From: Ricinus communis
Taxonomy: Eukaryota > Streptophyta > Magnoliopsida > Malpighiales > Euphorbiaceae
Assembly (NCBI RefSeq): GCF_019578655.1
Contig: NC_063257.1
Location: forward strand, 12,524,001 to 12,588,000
Length of the DNA: 64,000 nt
Direction: 5' to 3'
Shown in pieces: positions 49,176 through 60,887 of this stretch. How positions within the stretch are numbered: the first letter of the stretch is position 1; the number at the start of each line of letters is the position of its first letter. Made by a program: the position numbers and the translations under genes. The notes under the pieces were generated by a model. It did no database searches, was not told the origin of the DNA, and saw only the letters and a program-made list of their open reading frames with translations.

Positions 49176-52100
49176 CTACAAAAGAAGTGATCTATATTCA
49201 GCTGCCTCTTTAGCCATCTCCTCTATACTTCTGTCCTTCCTTTCCTTGTCTAAATCCAGCTTCTGTTTTAAATCCTTCTCCTTTTCATCAATCTAAAAAA
49301 CAGACACAAAATATTTCATTTTCCTTTTTTTCAATTCACTGCTGAAGCATATAAACTGATTTACAAGAAACGAAAGAGAAGTTTCAGACTTACAGCATCA
49401 TAGATCTCATCATTGTTCTCAAAGTCGCCACTTTTCCTTGGGAGGATGTGGATATGAACATGAGGCACTGTCTGTCCTGCTTGGGGTCCATCCTAATACA
49501 TTGACATGCCTCAAGCTATTATTTCCATAGATACAAAGTCTCCATTATTTTACCAAGCAGTTGCATGGTATCTCATGATAAAAGGTACAGCCTGTGTTTC
49601 AAACTGAACATGCGTTACCTGTGGTTGCAATCCTAAAAATCTATTGAAATCACTTGGCTAAGTGGAAATAACCATTCTTAGTTTTACTACCGGTTGCTAC
49701 CTAATTTAGTGAGGAATACAAACCAGCTACTTTTCCACTTTATGGAGTAAGTAGCTATTTCAAAACCAGAATGTGCACTTGCAAACACAAAGAAATAGAC
49801 AAAACACTTTAAAAATAATTCTTCTATAGAGGAACTCTATTAATACAACAATTAGAGAATGATGAAACGTGAATTTAGGCACTGCAATTGAGGTTTCTCC
49901 TTCTTCTGAGTCGTTGCATTTGATCTAAACCATGGTTTTTAACAGAGCTTTGTACTTTAATTGAGATTTGAATTTCATGAATTAAAAAAAATTGATTCAT
50001 TTTTCATTGTAAGATCGGAGGCAGGTGTTGAAGAAAATTTACAAATTTTAATGATCAGAGTAGTATCATAATAAGTAGAGGACAAAAGCCAGGGAGCTTT
50101 CTACAGTCCTACCCTTGTGCTTGTAATTATGTTCCAAGGTGACAAAATAAACGAGTCATTTGCCAACAAAAAATTGGAGTGTTAAATAGATAGATTTCCT
50201 TTGAATTTATATTCAACATTGGATACAGAGATAAATAAATGGCTAAAAGAAGTTTTACATGCAATGCAAGTGTATGTCATTCTGAAGAAAAGAAATAAGC
50301 AGAAAAGATAGAGAAAATACAGGACAGAATAAATCGATTTTACTTGCATGCCAAATAAAAAAGAATACTATTACTCAAGTGGAACACTAGTACTGGTGAC
50401 AGTCATAGCAAATTGAGAACAAAACAAAGATCAATTTGATGAATACTGAACCACACAAAATAAATAAATAAATAAATAACTTACTTGGACTGTTAAAGTG
50501 AGTGATGTTGCTTGGTGGTGGCTCTCAAGCCGACTGCCAACTTTCTGTGCCACAAGCCATAAATCACTTATCTCATCAGCAGTGAGATCAACAAATCGCT
50601 TCACTTCACGCCTTGGGCATACTAGCACATGTATAAAGTCAAGCCAACCAAATTGAATGCCATGGAACTAAACACTTAACTAGTACTAACTTTATATTTT
50701 CCAACAAATTGCATCAAATCAGGTACTGAAAGAACTAAAAATGCAAATTCAAAGTGAATGTTCTCAGATAAAAATTACAATAAATGAGATCATTGGTACT
50801 GCTATCTTGCCTGTGTCCTTAAAAAATGCTAAAATGAATGCGCAAATATCTATGTGTGCTTCAAATCTTCTGCCCAAATAACTGGTCAGTGGTGCAGAGT
50901 CCTATTTGCACACTAGATCATGTGCTTAAGAATTGTCAATAGCTGTACTTCCGTTCACACACACATGTAAGATTGTGGAACAATTTTTTACGTCAACTCG
51001 TTTTCTGAGTATCTGAGTACATTCCCATGGAGCAGGTCCAGTCGAACCCTGAGTGAAATACAACCACAAAGAAGCTAGATATGAACATGAAGATTAAAGT
51101 AATCTGCAGAAAGAGTGGAGTTGATCACTCTCTTTTCATGATACCAAATGATAATTTCTAAGCCCTGCATAAATATGGTGATGTAGTGCATTTTACATGC
51201 ACCCTCTCTATGGTTTTCCAATTTTCCTATTAATCACGCATTTTGAACTTGTACAACAGGGGTACAATAGTTTCCATGTCTCCAATAAGTGCAACAATAA
51301 TGACAGACTGATGCACTAATGCTTTATTTCTAAAGCAAAATTGAAGTCGGAATCTAGATTAACCCAATGTAATTTAGTGCGTGAACCAAAAAAGAAAGAT
51401 GCATGTGTTTTATATTCCCAACATGTCAACATAATTTTTGACTGTGAAAGGATATGACCTGCAAAGGAAAAGAGAAATAAAATATATAGTTAGAAGAAAC
51501 TGTGTAACCTTTAAAAAAATTATAGAAACACCAAATCTGCTTAAACCCCAATCATCCTTACCCACACAAGGGTAGCATAAAGAAGAGAAGAGCATAAGCA
51601 ATAGCGTGACCTATCTGGTTGTTGATCAGCTCCATTTTCACTGATGTTATTTTTAGTTGATTGTGAATCTATAATTGTTTCCTCAGTCCCCCTCACCCAG
51701 TTAAAAATTATTATTTCTCTTTCCACTCAATAGCATTACCATCCTACTAAATATGACTTCTTTTACCCAAATGAGGCAGAACTTTTTCTTTCTCATTCTT
51801 TTTTGAATTCTTATCATTGACCTTAAAAGAAAAGGAAAGGAAACAAAGAGGGAAGGAGGGAGAGAGATTTCATGAAACTCTAAAAGTAAAATCCAGAGCA
51901 GAGATGTTGTATTGACAAAAGGAAAATGAAAGGTTATCAATAATTTACTCATGGGTAATGTAAAAGACAATAATTATTGTAAAAAAGTGGACTAGCATGT
52001 ACTCTAGCAGTTTAATTACATTCAACTTTTTGAGAAATTGTAGGCCACAAATGAGAGTTTCATTTAACATATAAGCAACAAAATCAAATGATGAAACTGG

Positions 52101-53372
52101 AAAAAGAACAGTGTAAAACTACCAGATCCTACTAGGCCCAATTTAACCAATATTTTACCATTTAAACCACCTTAAATCCTGACCTGAAATGGTTTCCAGG
52201 AAGTAGCAGCAGTATCAAAAATTAACTTTTGTTTATTATATGTATGAGATTCTTAAGCGCTCCCTAGAATGTCTATAAATCTAGTCCAATATTTCTTTTG
52301 AACCAGTGGTAAGACAAGGAAAAGGAAAATTTAGCAACCATTCCCAACACTTATGTGATCATTGGTCTGTGATACTGTACAAAATCCTTCTTCTCTTCTG
52401 TTCCAGTTCTATTAAAGGGTTTATGTAATTTCTTATTTACATCAAAAGAAAAAAAAATGATTTCTTATTATCAAGGAGTTATTAGAATTTCACAATTAAG
52501 TTTAAGGAAAAAAGACACCTAGCTTCAAAGATTTCTAGTAAGATTTTGCTTTCTTTGGGGATTATATCAAGCAACCTTCACATTAGGGTGTAATGCCAAT
52601 TACACCTCATGTTTAAGACCCAATATACTTTTAGGTATAAAGCTTAGAGTTTTATCTTGCAACTTTGCAAGTGATTCATAGAAGTCTGGGAGTTGATTTC
52701 ACTCTATCCAGCCATAATATTCTCCTAAATCCTAATTTATTATTTCCCAATCAAACAGCACCGAAAATGACCATAAGTTCCCCAACAATCCGTACGAATA
52801 GTAACTGGGTTTGCATAACTGATGCTACAACCGTGTATCACCTAGTGAAAAGCTACCTAGAATTTGTACTTATAACAACTGGGTATGCTTAACTTTGCAC
52901 GCCTAGGTGTTAATACTTCATCACGTAAAGGTTTGAACTTTCAAGCAAAAGGAAATGAGAATCTAAAAGGAAGTAAGTGAGCGAGTACCAGGAACAACAG
53001 GACGGAGGTTAACCAAGGCATAGGAAAGGTGCGTGGAGTAGAACACTTCCTCTGGGTCTATTTTGTAAGGACCGAACATATAGCTCTCTGTCGACATCTA
53101 TATTATAAACAACAACAACAAACATCATTTACACATGTAATTGTATTGATCAAAACGGGATTGGTCAATTGAACAACTGTAAGAAGAAGAAGAAGAAGAA
53201 GAAGAAGGAGAAGAAAAAGAAGAGAGAGATGCTTTGCGATTACCTTGGTGTTGATGCTGGCGGCGGAGAAGGACCGGAAGCGTGCGGAGGAATAAGGAGA
53301 GAAGGAGCTGATTATGGTTCTGTAAGCTCGAGTCAGAGCGACAGAAGGGAATAAGTGCAACACTTTTCCCAT
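49176..53372 (-). CDS. FHIT: FHIT-type HIT-family dinucleoside polyphosphate hydrolase
   Basis: HIT-superfamily enzyme that cleaves diadenosine triphosphate-type dinucleotides into AMP and ADP. Coding exons: 53244-53372, 52989-53097, 50485-50621 (5' border uncertain), 49394-49492 and 49176-49292, giving about 196 residues. The 43-residue first exon is rich in Arg, Ser and Ala and looks like an organelle targeting peptide. A second ATG opens exon 2 with [20 protein letters not shown], the start of the compact enzyme. Exon 3 has [17 protein letters not shown]; exon 4 has [19 protein letters not shown] with the His-x-His-x-His triad and catalytic histidine. Exon 3 has no AG acceptor before the conserved HVLV codons (about 50620-50631); the usable AG at 50622-50623 keeps frame but drops the expected GHVL. 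Residues around the triad match Arabidopsis FHIT (At5g58240) as I recall it. Confidence 0.88.
50459..50482. repeat. (AAAT)n microsatellite next to a FHIT splice donor
   Basis: Six or so copies of AAAT/TAAA directly downstream (in transcript sense) of the exon 3 donor GTAAGT at 50479-50484. Length polymorphism is likely. Confidence 0.8.
53171..53225 (+). repeat. (GAA)n microsatellite in the first FHIT intron
   Basis: A run of AAG/GAA triplets at about 53181-53222 within the 146-bp intron between FHIT exons 1 and 2. On the transcript strand it forms the polypyrimidine-rich part of the intron. Confidence 0.85.
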
Positions 53373-53559
53373 TTTTTAAAAACGCTGCTTGATGCTCACC
53401 TAACTTTACTGCATTGGCCAATGAGCCCTTAGCCCAGTGACCAAAGGTGAGGCCACCCGTTACTAACAGTTAGTTGGATCACAGATCCGGGTACCACTTT
53501 TTCAGAGTTTATTTGGAAAATTTACAGTAATAAAGCAACCGTATATAGAATTTTATAAA

Positions 53560-54195
53560 ATTACATTCAAAATTAAAAAATTTATTTTTATACAATCCAT
53601 GAACAAAAGTCCAATTTGGTCCTTGATTTTATTGCTTAAGATCAATTTAACTATTTTTTAAATTTATAAACATTTTAGCTCAAATTTTTAAATATTTAAC
53701 TTAAATTAACTCTATTTTTTTATAAAAATAAGAGAATAAGTTACACACTCTCTTATTAATTTTTATATTAAATTAAATTATTTTAATTAAAAAATATATT
53801 AATATTTAAATAAAACTGAATAAAAGATAAATATACTACTTTTTAATATTTTTACTGTTTTTTTAATGATAACGGTAAATGAGACAATTACGGTGGTGGT
53901 GGTGCCAAGAACAGTGGAGGTAAGAGCAGTTTCAGCTAGAATAATGGTAATAATAACTACTTATTTCTTAATTATATTAATTATACTAAAATTATAAAAT
54001 AGTTCTCAAATATTATTATACATTTTTTAATTACTCTCGTTTTCTCATTTTTTTTCCAATATAGGATTAATTTGAGCCAAATATATAAAGTAATGGGCTA
54101 AGAAGTTCATAAATTTGAAAAATGACTAAATTGAGCCTAGGTAACAAGGTTAGTGGCTAAATTGAACTTTATTCCATAAAAAAGTCAGCTAAAAA
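53560..54195. repeat. Inverted-repeat element (foldback or MITE-like)
   Basis: The left arm contains AAGTCCAATTTGGTCCTTGA at about 53607 and AACATTTTAGCTCAAATT. The complement of the right arm contains AAGTTCAATTTAGCCACTAA (54155-54174 on the plus strand) and AACTTCTTAGCCCA, with matching blocks in the same order over about 150 bases. A less AT-rich core with a GGTGGTGGTGG run lies near 53890-53935. Exact ends and target duplication were not found. Confidence 0.5.
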
Positions 54196-54601
54196 AATAA
54201 ATCCACAAAAAATTGCAGCAACTCATTCAAACAAAATCACCGCTCAAGAAATCAACTAGAATTTTCGATAACAATCTGATAAATGAGAGAACAAACACTT
54301 TCTTCAACATACATTTATGAAATTTGAATATAAAATAGATAACTCAATATCATCTATCTATTTTTTTTTTCTTGCTACTTTGTAAAAAATGCATTAAAAT
54401 CCTTCGAAACAAATATAATATATAATTTTCTTAACTAGTTAAATATAAAATAAGATGATTAAATATATTAAACTTAAGTTCTCAAATCTAAAAATAAGTA
54501 AATAATCAAAATTTTTCTGTTGAAAACTTAGAAAATTGTATATAACGAGTACACAAAGGTTTATGAGTATATCTTTTTGAAATTTTACAAAATAGATTCA
54601 A

Positions 54602-54605
<4 letters not shown>

Positions 54606-54656
<51 letters not shown>
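54606..54656. repeat. (TA)n microsatellite, about 51 bp
   Basis: Uninterrupted TA dinucleotide run. It is followed to about 55,070 by a degenerate region of GTATATAATGAGTATATAAT-like units. Confidence 0.95.
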
Positions 54657-54661
<5 letters not shown>

Positions 54662-55589
54662 GTATTTGTATTGACTATTATATTAATATAAACAATAAAA
54701 ATAAAGAATAAATTAATAATAAATTATAAAATAATATTAAAATAAATATAAAACAAATTTTAAAAGTTATAATAAAGAGTATATAATGAGTATATAATAA
54801 GTATATATTATGAAAAAATAGTATACAGTAAAAAATATAACATGAGTATATAGAGACAGATAATAAGTATATATTATAAAATTATAAAAAATTAATATTT
54901 AAATAATTTCTGATTTATATATATGTTGTATAAATTTGCACATTGAGAATTACTAAGTAAATGCAGTTATAACAATATGTATATATATTTACAATAAGTA
55001 TATAAAATATATATAAAATTAAATAGTAAAAATGTATATAATGAGTATATAACTAGTACATTTGAAATATATATTATATTGCGACTATTACTGATTATAA
55101 ATTTTTTTATATTTTTTTCTCATATGCAGACATATAACAATATTATCTATTTTTCTTTACCACAACGGACATTAAGAAGAAAATATCAATTATATAAATT
55201 TAGATATAAATGACATTCTATTACCAAAGAACAACAACTTTATAAACTTCATGTAAATAATATCATAACAAATCAAAATCAAAATGTAATAAACTAAATT
55301 AAAAATTTGATATCGACTAAAACAAAATTATCCATCATTAGAAACTGTTCTTTGAATTTCAAATTAGGAGAAGATGATGATCGTGCCACATTCTTGTTTT
55401 GCCCTTCCTTTCCTACTACAACTGTATATTGTATTACAATAAATATTTTGTATTCCCTCTTATACATTGTACATATAAAACTCAATTATACATACAAAGC
55501 CTAATTTCATACAATTAATTTTTTATTGCCCCGCTATATTACTGTTCAAGTAGCGGGCGCGACAAGTATTACCCTCTAATTTATTTTAA

Positions 55590-55990
55590 AAGTTCTTAGA
55601 TAATTTTTTTCTATTACAAGAATATAATAAAAAAAATTTGTAAGAGATTCTTTAATTCATATATTTTTTTTTTAAATAACTTAAAGGTCACATTCTTTTT
55701 TCTTAATTTAATGAGAGAAATTATAGTCATATTTCTAAAATGATTTAAGAGTTATGTTCTTTTAAGTGGCTTTTAAATATATTATATTATTTTTTTTCTT
55801 ACTTTTTTTTTTAAAAGTTCTCTATTCTTACTCTTTTTTTTTTGTATTTTATTAATAGAAGACTAACTATATAATAAAATAGAGAATATTGTTGAAATAC
55901 ATAAATATTTCAAGACAAATTAAAATAGAGAATTTAATATTTATAATTTAATATAAAAATATATAAGAAGTATTGTTAGAAATGCTCTTA
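55590..55990 (-). repeat. MITE-like dispersed repeat, copy B
   Basis: The reverse complement begins TAAGAGCATTTCTAACAATA at 55990 and aligns with copy A at 20396-20740. Shared blocks include the CTCTATTTTA and TTATTAATAAAA region, the AAGAGTAAGAATAGAGAA region and an AAGAACATAACTCTTAAAT region. Copy B is longer, mainly through T-runs. No coding capacity. Confidence 0.55.
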
Positions 55991-57067
55991 CTGGAAAGTA
56001 AAAAAATACTTTTTACTTGTGTAAATAACGGCCTAAAAGTAGTATTCATGCCATACCATCATGCTTATTATCTATTGGTAGAAGCTAGAAGCTTTGCCAG
56101 AAGCAAGCAAGATGAGGTCGCTCTGCTCTTCATAGACAAGACTCGTTTCGTGTTCGCCTCTCTCTCTAAACCCAAGCTAAAAATCATCACCTTAGTGATA
56201 ATAGAATAATTAATCATACTCTAGTGTGTGTAATAGCCTGAAATATCCCAAGGCTTAAGCTTAAAATCAACCTAAAAATTAAAGTTCAAATATTAACTTA
56301 AAATCAATTGAGCTTTGTCTTTTAAACTCGAACTCGATTCAATGGATACTCATAATAATTGAGTTTACCTTAGGGATATGTTGATGGTTTATATTTAAGC
56401 TCTCAAAAATCTAACAAACAAGCTTAAAAAATTTCATTGGGATCAAACATTTTTGAAATGTTGCTAAAAATAATAGTTCAAGGACCTATTAGAACATAAG
56501 AAAAAACTTAAGAGATCAATATGAAAAAATTAAAAAGTTCGTATACTTCAAAATAGGGTTTCTAAAGAAAAAAGATAAGTTTACAAAAATAGACTTATAT
56601 TTTATTCTTTGACAATTGATTACTCTATCTTACAATCTCTTCAGAAATTACTACTAAATATATACGCGGCCATTCATTAGCTCCCACATGATATGGTTTC
56701 TTACTTTTACTGGCATATTTTATGATTTATTTTTTTATAATACTTACATAGCCTGTGTTTTATTTTATTTTCTATTTATATAACTTAATTGACTTATAAC
56801 ATTACATGAGGTTAATTATAAATATTTCTGAAGTAATATTAGATGATTACAAACATCAAGAATTCATAAATATAGTTAAAATTTATTTTAAAAGATTTAT
56901 TTCTAAGTTAATTATAAAATATAAAAATACATGTTCTAATCATTTACTTTTAAGCTTGAAATAATTAATTAACTATCAGATTATTTGAATATAATTATTG
57001 TATTATAATTTTATTTAAAAATGAAATAATTGATTCGATATTAAAGTATTAAAAAATAAACAAATAA
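55991..57067. other. Intergenic stretch, nothing recognised
   Basis: A 78-codon open frame (55973-56209) runs out of the repeat into less AT-rich sequence at 56080-56160, but it shows no known motif. The rest is AT-rich. Confidence 0.4.
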
Positions 57068-57817
57068 GGAGTAATTACTATTTATTTATGTATTTTTTCA
57101 TGTTATACCAATTACCTTTTAACATTTAAAAGTTATATCTTTTTAACTTTTTATTTTATAATAAAAACTTATTTCGTCAGAATTTTTGTTAAACAATTAT
57201 TAACTAGATTTGTTTTTATACTATTTACCCATAATTTTTTATGTAATCTATAAAGTGCCGCTTATAGCTTATTTAAAATAGTAGAATCCCATTGTCTAAT
57301 TTCTTTGCAAAAAATAACTTTAGTATATATACAAAAATAATTAACTAGTGTTCTTTAATTACTCTAATTTTTAGTATAGTTAAATTCTAATAAAATTTAA
57401 ATATCTTAAAAATATTTATATTTATCAAAATATTAAAAAATTATAGAATTTAACTTTATATTATTAAGATAAAATAGATATTATTCTTATTATTAATTTT
57501 GTTATACTAACTTTGATAAGAAATTTGAGAATCAAATTATATTTTTGTTATTAATTTAGTTCTTTACTTACAATGACTTTCAAAATGTAAAGAGATTTTA
57601 ATGAAGTAAATAAAATATAAAAGTCAATTTGTATATTATAGTAAAAATCAGGAAGAAAAATAGTATAAAATCAAACTTATTTAATGATTGTTAATAGAAA
57701 TTCCGATGAAAAGAGTTTTTATCATAAAATTATAAAATAAAAAATAAAAAAATAATTTAAATGTTAAACAAAAAATAGTATAATATAGAAAAATTCAGAG
57801 GATATAAATAATTACTC
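57068..57817. mobile_element. MULE-like MITE with long terminal inverted repeats and perfect 9-bp target duplication
   Basis: A 750-bp element. The left end reads GGAGTAATTACTATTTATTT and the complement of the right end reads GAGTAATTATTTATATCCTC. The inverted similarity continues for about 170-200 bases, including TTTAACATTTAAA and AAAAACT(T/C)(A/T)TTTC(G/A)TC(A/G)GAATTT blocks. It is flanked on both sides by AACAAATAA (57059-57067 and 57818-57826). A 9-bp duplication with long inverted repeats points to a Mutator-like non-autonomous element. No transposase frame. Confidence 0.8.
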
Positions 57818-58090
57818 AACAAATAAAGGATGATAGTTGGTAATATAGTTCTGTTTAACATAAGGAGTGGGTCCTACTAGTGCCACATCAGCAAAAAAGT
57901 TAGGAGCCACTTCCTGTTTTGGCTTTGTTAGTTCAAAAGGGTCTTGTGAGGCCGAACTTTCTATTAAATAGGAACAAAAAAAAAGATATAGAAGTCCATT
58001 TGCGGGCATTGGCCTATAGTTGAGGATTAATTTGGACATTGTTCTATAGTTGAGGGTCCAATTTGTGAACTTGGCGAAATAATAATCAGA
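57818..58090. repeat. Half of a second MULE-like element related to 11518-12391
   Basis: The plus strand at 58043-58066 is the exact reverse complement of the 24 bases at 11527-11550 (core ACAAATTGGACCCTCAACTA). A shorter copy of CTATAGTTGAGG lies 30 bases upstream at 58014. Inner sequence also has the pattern seen in that element: a T-run followed by GTTCC, then a GATGTGGCAC-type block. The other end was not found, and the element at 57068-57817 borders it, so it is probably a truncated copy. Confidence 0.5.
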
Positions 58091-58238
58091 TTGAAGATAA
58101 AACTAGATAAGGTACCTTCTTCTTCTATTCCTTGATCTGTCTTGAGATTGTTTCAGCTGCATATACCAAACACCAACAGCAAAAATAATTGTACTGTCAA
58201 ATAACAAGAGGAGGGAGAGAAGGAGAGAAGAAAAAAAA

Positions 58239-60276
58239 ATGTTAAGTCTTGCAGTTGGGTCATCAATTGCCATGGCTAAGGTCTCTACACATTGTAGCTA
58301 TAACAAAACCTTGGTTCAGCTACCAAGCACGCATTTTGGGTTAAAGGAATCACAACCACCATCTCATCTTTCTTTCCCAACCAGACCCATTGCCTCTTTT
58401 AAGACTGCTGTTGCCGCTATTGACTCCAATGATCTCAGTTCCTCCTCCCCTAATCCTCCTGACAAGGTTTTTCTTTGCAACTTTTACTTCTTTATTTGTT
58501 ATGTGTTATCTTTCTGATCCTATATTGTTCAAGAAATTCAATAATCAACTATGGATTGCTTCATAATTTAGTATACACACTACAGTAAAATTATCACTTT
58601 ACCAATGGTTAATGGTATTGTTCACTAATAGATAGATAATTCCCTGACTAAGAGGATCATATGTGACTAATTGGTAGCTATATGGAAATTTTCTCATCCC
58701 CAATTCCACAACTGATAGTAAAACCCCCAATCTGGGATCCTACTGTTACAACTTACAAAACATTACCACTTCAAGTAATATGCAATACCTTTCTGAGAAT
58801 TGATAAATGTATGTTATGTATTCCTTTTTATTTCTGAGCTGCAGCAGTCCAATTTTGCTTGCTTGTTTTATAATGCAGGAACAACCCAACAAATACTTTT
58901 TTGTTGTTGCAAATGCAAAATTCATGCTGGATGAAGAGGAGCACTTTCAGGAGCAATTGTTTGAGCGCCTTCGATACTATGGAGAGCGTAACAAGGAGCA
59001 GGATTTTTGGCTTGTTATTGAGCCTAAATTCTTGGATAAATTCCCTAATATTACCAGGAGGTTGAAGAGACCCGCGGTTGCTCTAGTCTCAACTAATGGT
59101 CCATGGATCACGTAAGGACACTACTAACACATTTCTTGTTTGCTTTTCTGCTTCTACATTTTTGACAATTGATGTTTATATTCAGCTAAAAGTTGTAATC
59201 TTTGAAAGGCTTAAAGTCCCATAATCATATCCCTTCTTAGTGAAGATGTGGAAATGAATGCTATGGCTACCTGGATGATAACCGCCTCGTGAAATTTTGC
59301 AAAACTCCAGGATAGGGATGGAAGTGGTTTTTAACATAATGTATGCTTTGGTTTCGTGTCTGATGATAAGAATTGGTCATGAGCTCTTATAGCTTTCCAG
59401 TATGCCTAACCAGAATTTCCACACATTTTTTGTTACCTAAGCCTGCGAGAAAAATTGTGCAGTTGGAAAATAATGGACATATTTATGACTTTGTATTTAG
59501 ACTGAATTGTCTATATCGTGGTGGTTGCACTATCCGAGAAGAGAAACCAACATAAGTTAATGTCATACTCAACTCATGATGCTTGTTAAACAACTATGGG
59601 ATATTGTTAATTTGTCCGGTAAACAGACGTATTCTATCTTTTTTATCAGAGTTTGGGCAAGCCCACCTTGCAGTTTATAGTTTTATGCCTGGATAACAGC
59701 CTCTTGTATTACTATCAATTTAGATGCTAACTTTCACTAGACAGCAATAGGCACCTCAGTGTTTGTTTATTTGGAGAGACACGAGCTTGTCCCTGTTTGT
59801 CACTCTAGAGAGAAAAATAAAAAAATTTGTTTCATTTCCACTTTTTATCAAAATGGTATTTCATTGGCTGTTTTCTAATTTACGATTGCAGGGCTCAAAT
59901 CTGCAATCCTAACCAATATATTGAAGAAAATGAAAGCTGACTAGCAATAAAAAATTGTCTACTGAAAGTCATCTCCCAAAAATACATGCTCACATGCACA
60001 AACATATATATCAACATAAATTCATGCATATGTTATATCTTTGTGCCTCATATTTGTTGCTTTTTCATCGCATGGCATGGCAGGTTCATGAAATTAAGAT
60101 TGGACCGGGTTTTATCTGATAGCTATGAAGCTGACACCATTGAAGAAGCATTAGCTTCGAACCCTGTTACTCTAGCGTTTGAGAAGCCAGCAAATTGGGT
60201 AGCACCTTATCCAAAGTATGAGTTTGGGTGGTGGGAACCCTTCTTACCTGCTGCATCTAAAGAATCAAAAGTATAG
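58239..60276 (+). CDS. YCF54: Chloroplast Ycf54-like protein (Mg-protoporphyrin monomethyl ester cyclase factor)
   Basis: Predicted 217-residue chloroplast protein needed, in characterised plants and cyanobacteria, for the aerobic cyclase step that makes the fifth ring of chlorophyll. Three exons: 58239-58466, 58879-59111 and 60084-60276, all GT-AG and in frame. The first exon (76 residues) is Ser/Thr/Pro-rich with few acids, as expected of a chloroplast transit peptide. A second in-frame ATG at residue 12 is an alternative start. The mature domain begins with KYFFVVANAKFMLDEEEHFQ, the hallmark of the Ycf54/DUF2488 family. It continues with EQLFERLRYYGERNKE, DFWLVIEPKFLDKFP, and in exon 3 MKLRLDRVL and a tryptophan-rich FGWWEPF end. 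Divergent neighbour FHIT lies 4.9 kb away; the reticulon gene converges from the other side. Confidence 0.93.
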
Positions 60277-60887
60277 AGTACTTTCCCCTTTTCTTTTGTA
60301 CTCGTTTTTGACTCCCTTCTCTCTGTTTTTTTTTTTTTTTTTTTTTTTCTTATTTTCAATCTTTTTTAACTAGTGAGGTAATTTTCCAATGTACTAGTAA
60401 CTGGCAGTTTAAGCTGCTTTGATCAGCATACGACTATGTGAATTAGATGATTGGCTTTGTTGGTTCATCGGTTATATTGCTTGTAATCTAAATATTCTTG
60501 AATTCTGAAGAGATTGCAATGTGCCAATGTCTAAACAGGTACCATTTCTGCTCTGCAGTCTAATCTGATAGAAACTAGTGCGAGCAATCTTAGGCTTATA
60601 TGTGAAGCATTACTTTTCACCCAGTAAATTAGCTTCAAGATTTTCATGAATTCCAGTTTCAGATATGGGAAACTTTACATTAGGCACAGTTTTGAGCTCT
60701 AAAATCGTGAATCTGATTCTGGGAAGAACAAAGAATGCATATTTATGCATTTACTCGCTCTCCAATATGCATAACATCTGCTTCCTGCTTACAAAGATGA
60801 TAAGTGGTACTAGTCTTTTCAAATTCCTTCCATGAACAACTTACAAATGGTAAAAAAGTAAGAAAGAACTAAATTATCTTGCAGTTC
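60277..60887. other. Intergenic stretch between convergent YCF54 and reticulon genes
   Basis: It holds the 3' UTRs of both genes. A poly-T run lies at 60329-60348. No other gene was seen. Confidence 0.6.

Noticed and set aside
55973..56209. 78-codon frame next to the MITE-like repeat
   Set aside because: It starts inside the repeat, has no motif and no splice continuation.
57812..58039. 75-codon minus-strand frame
   Set aside because: It lies across the truncated MULE-like element and its border; no similarity to a known protein.
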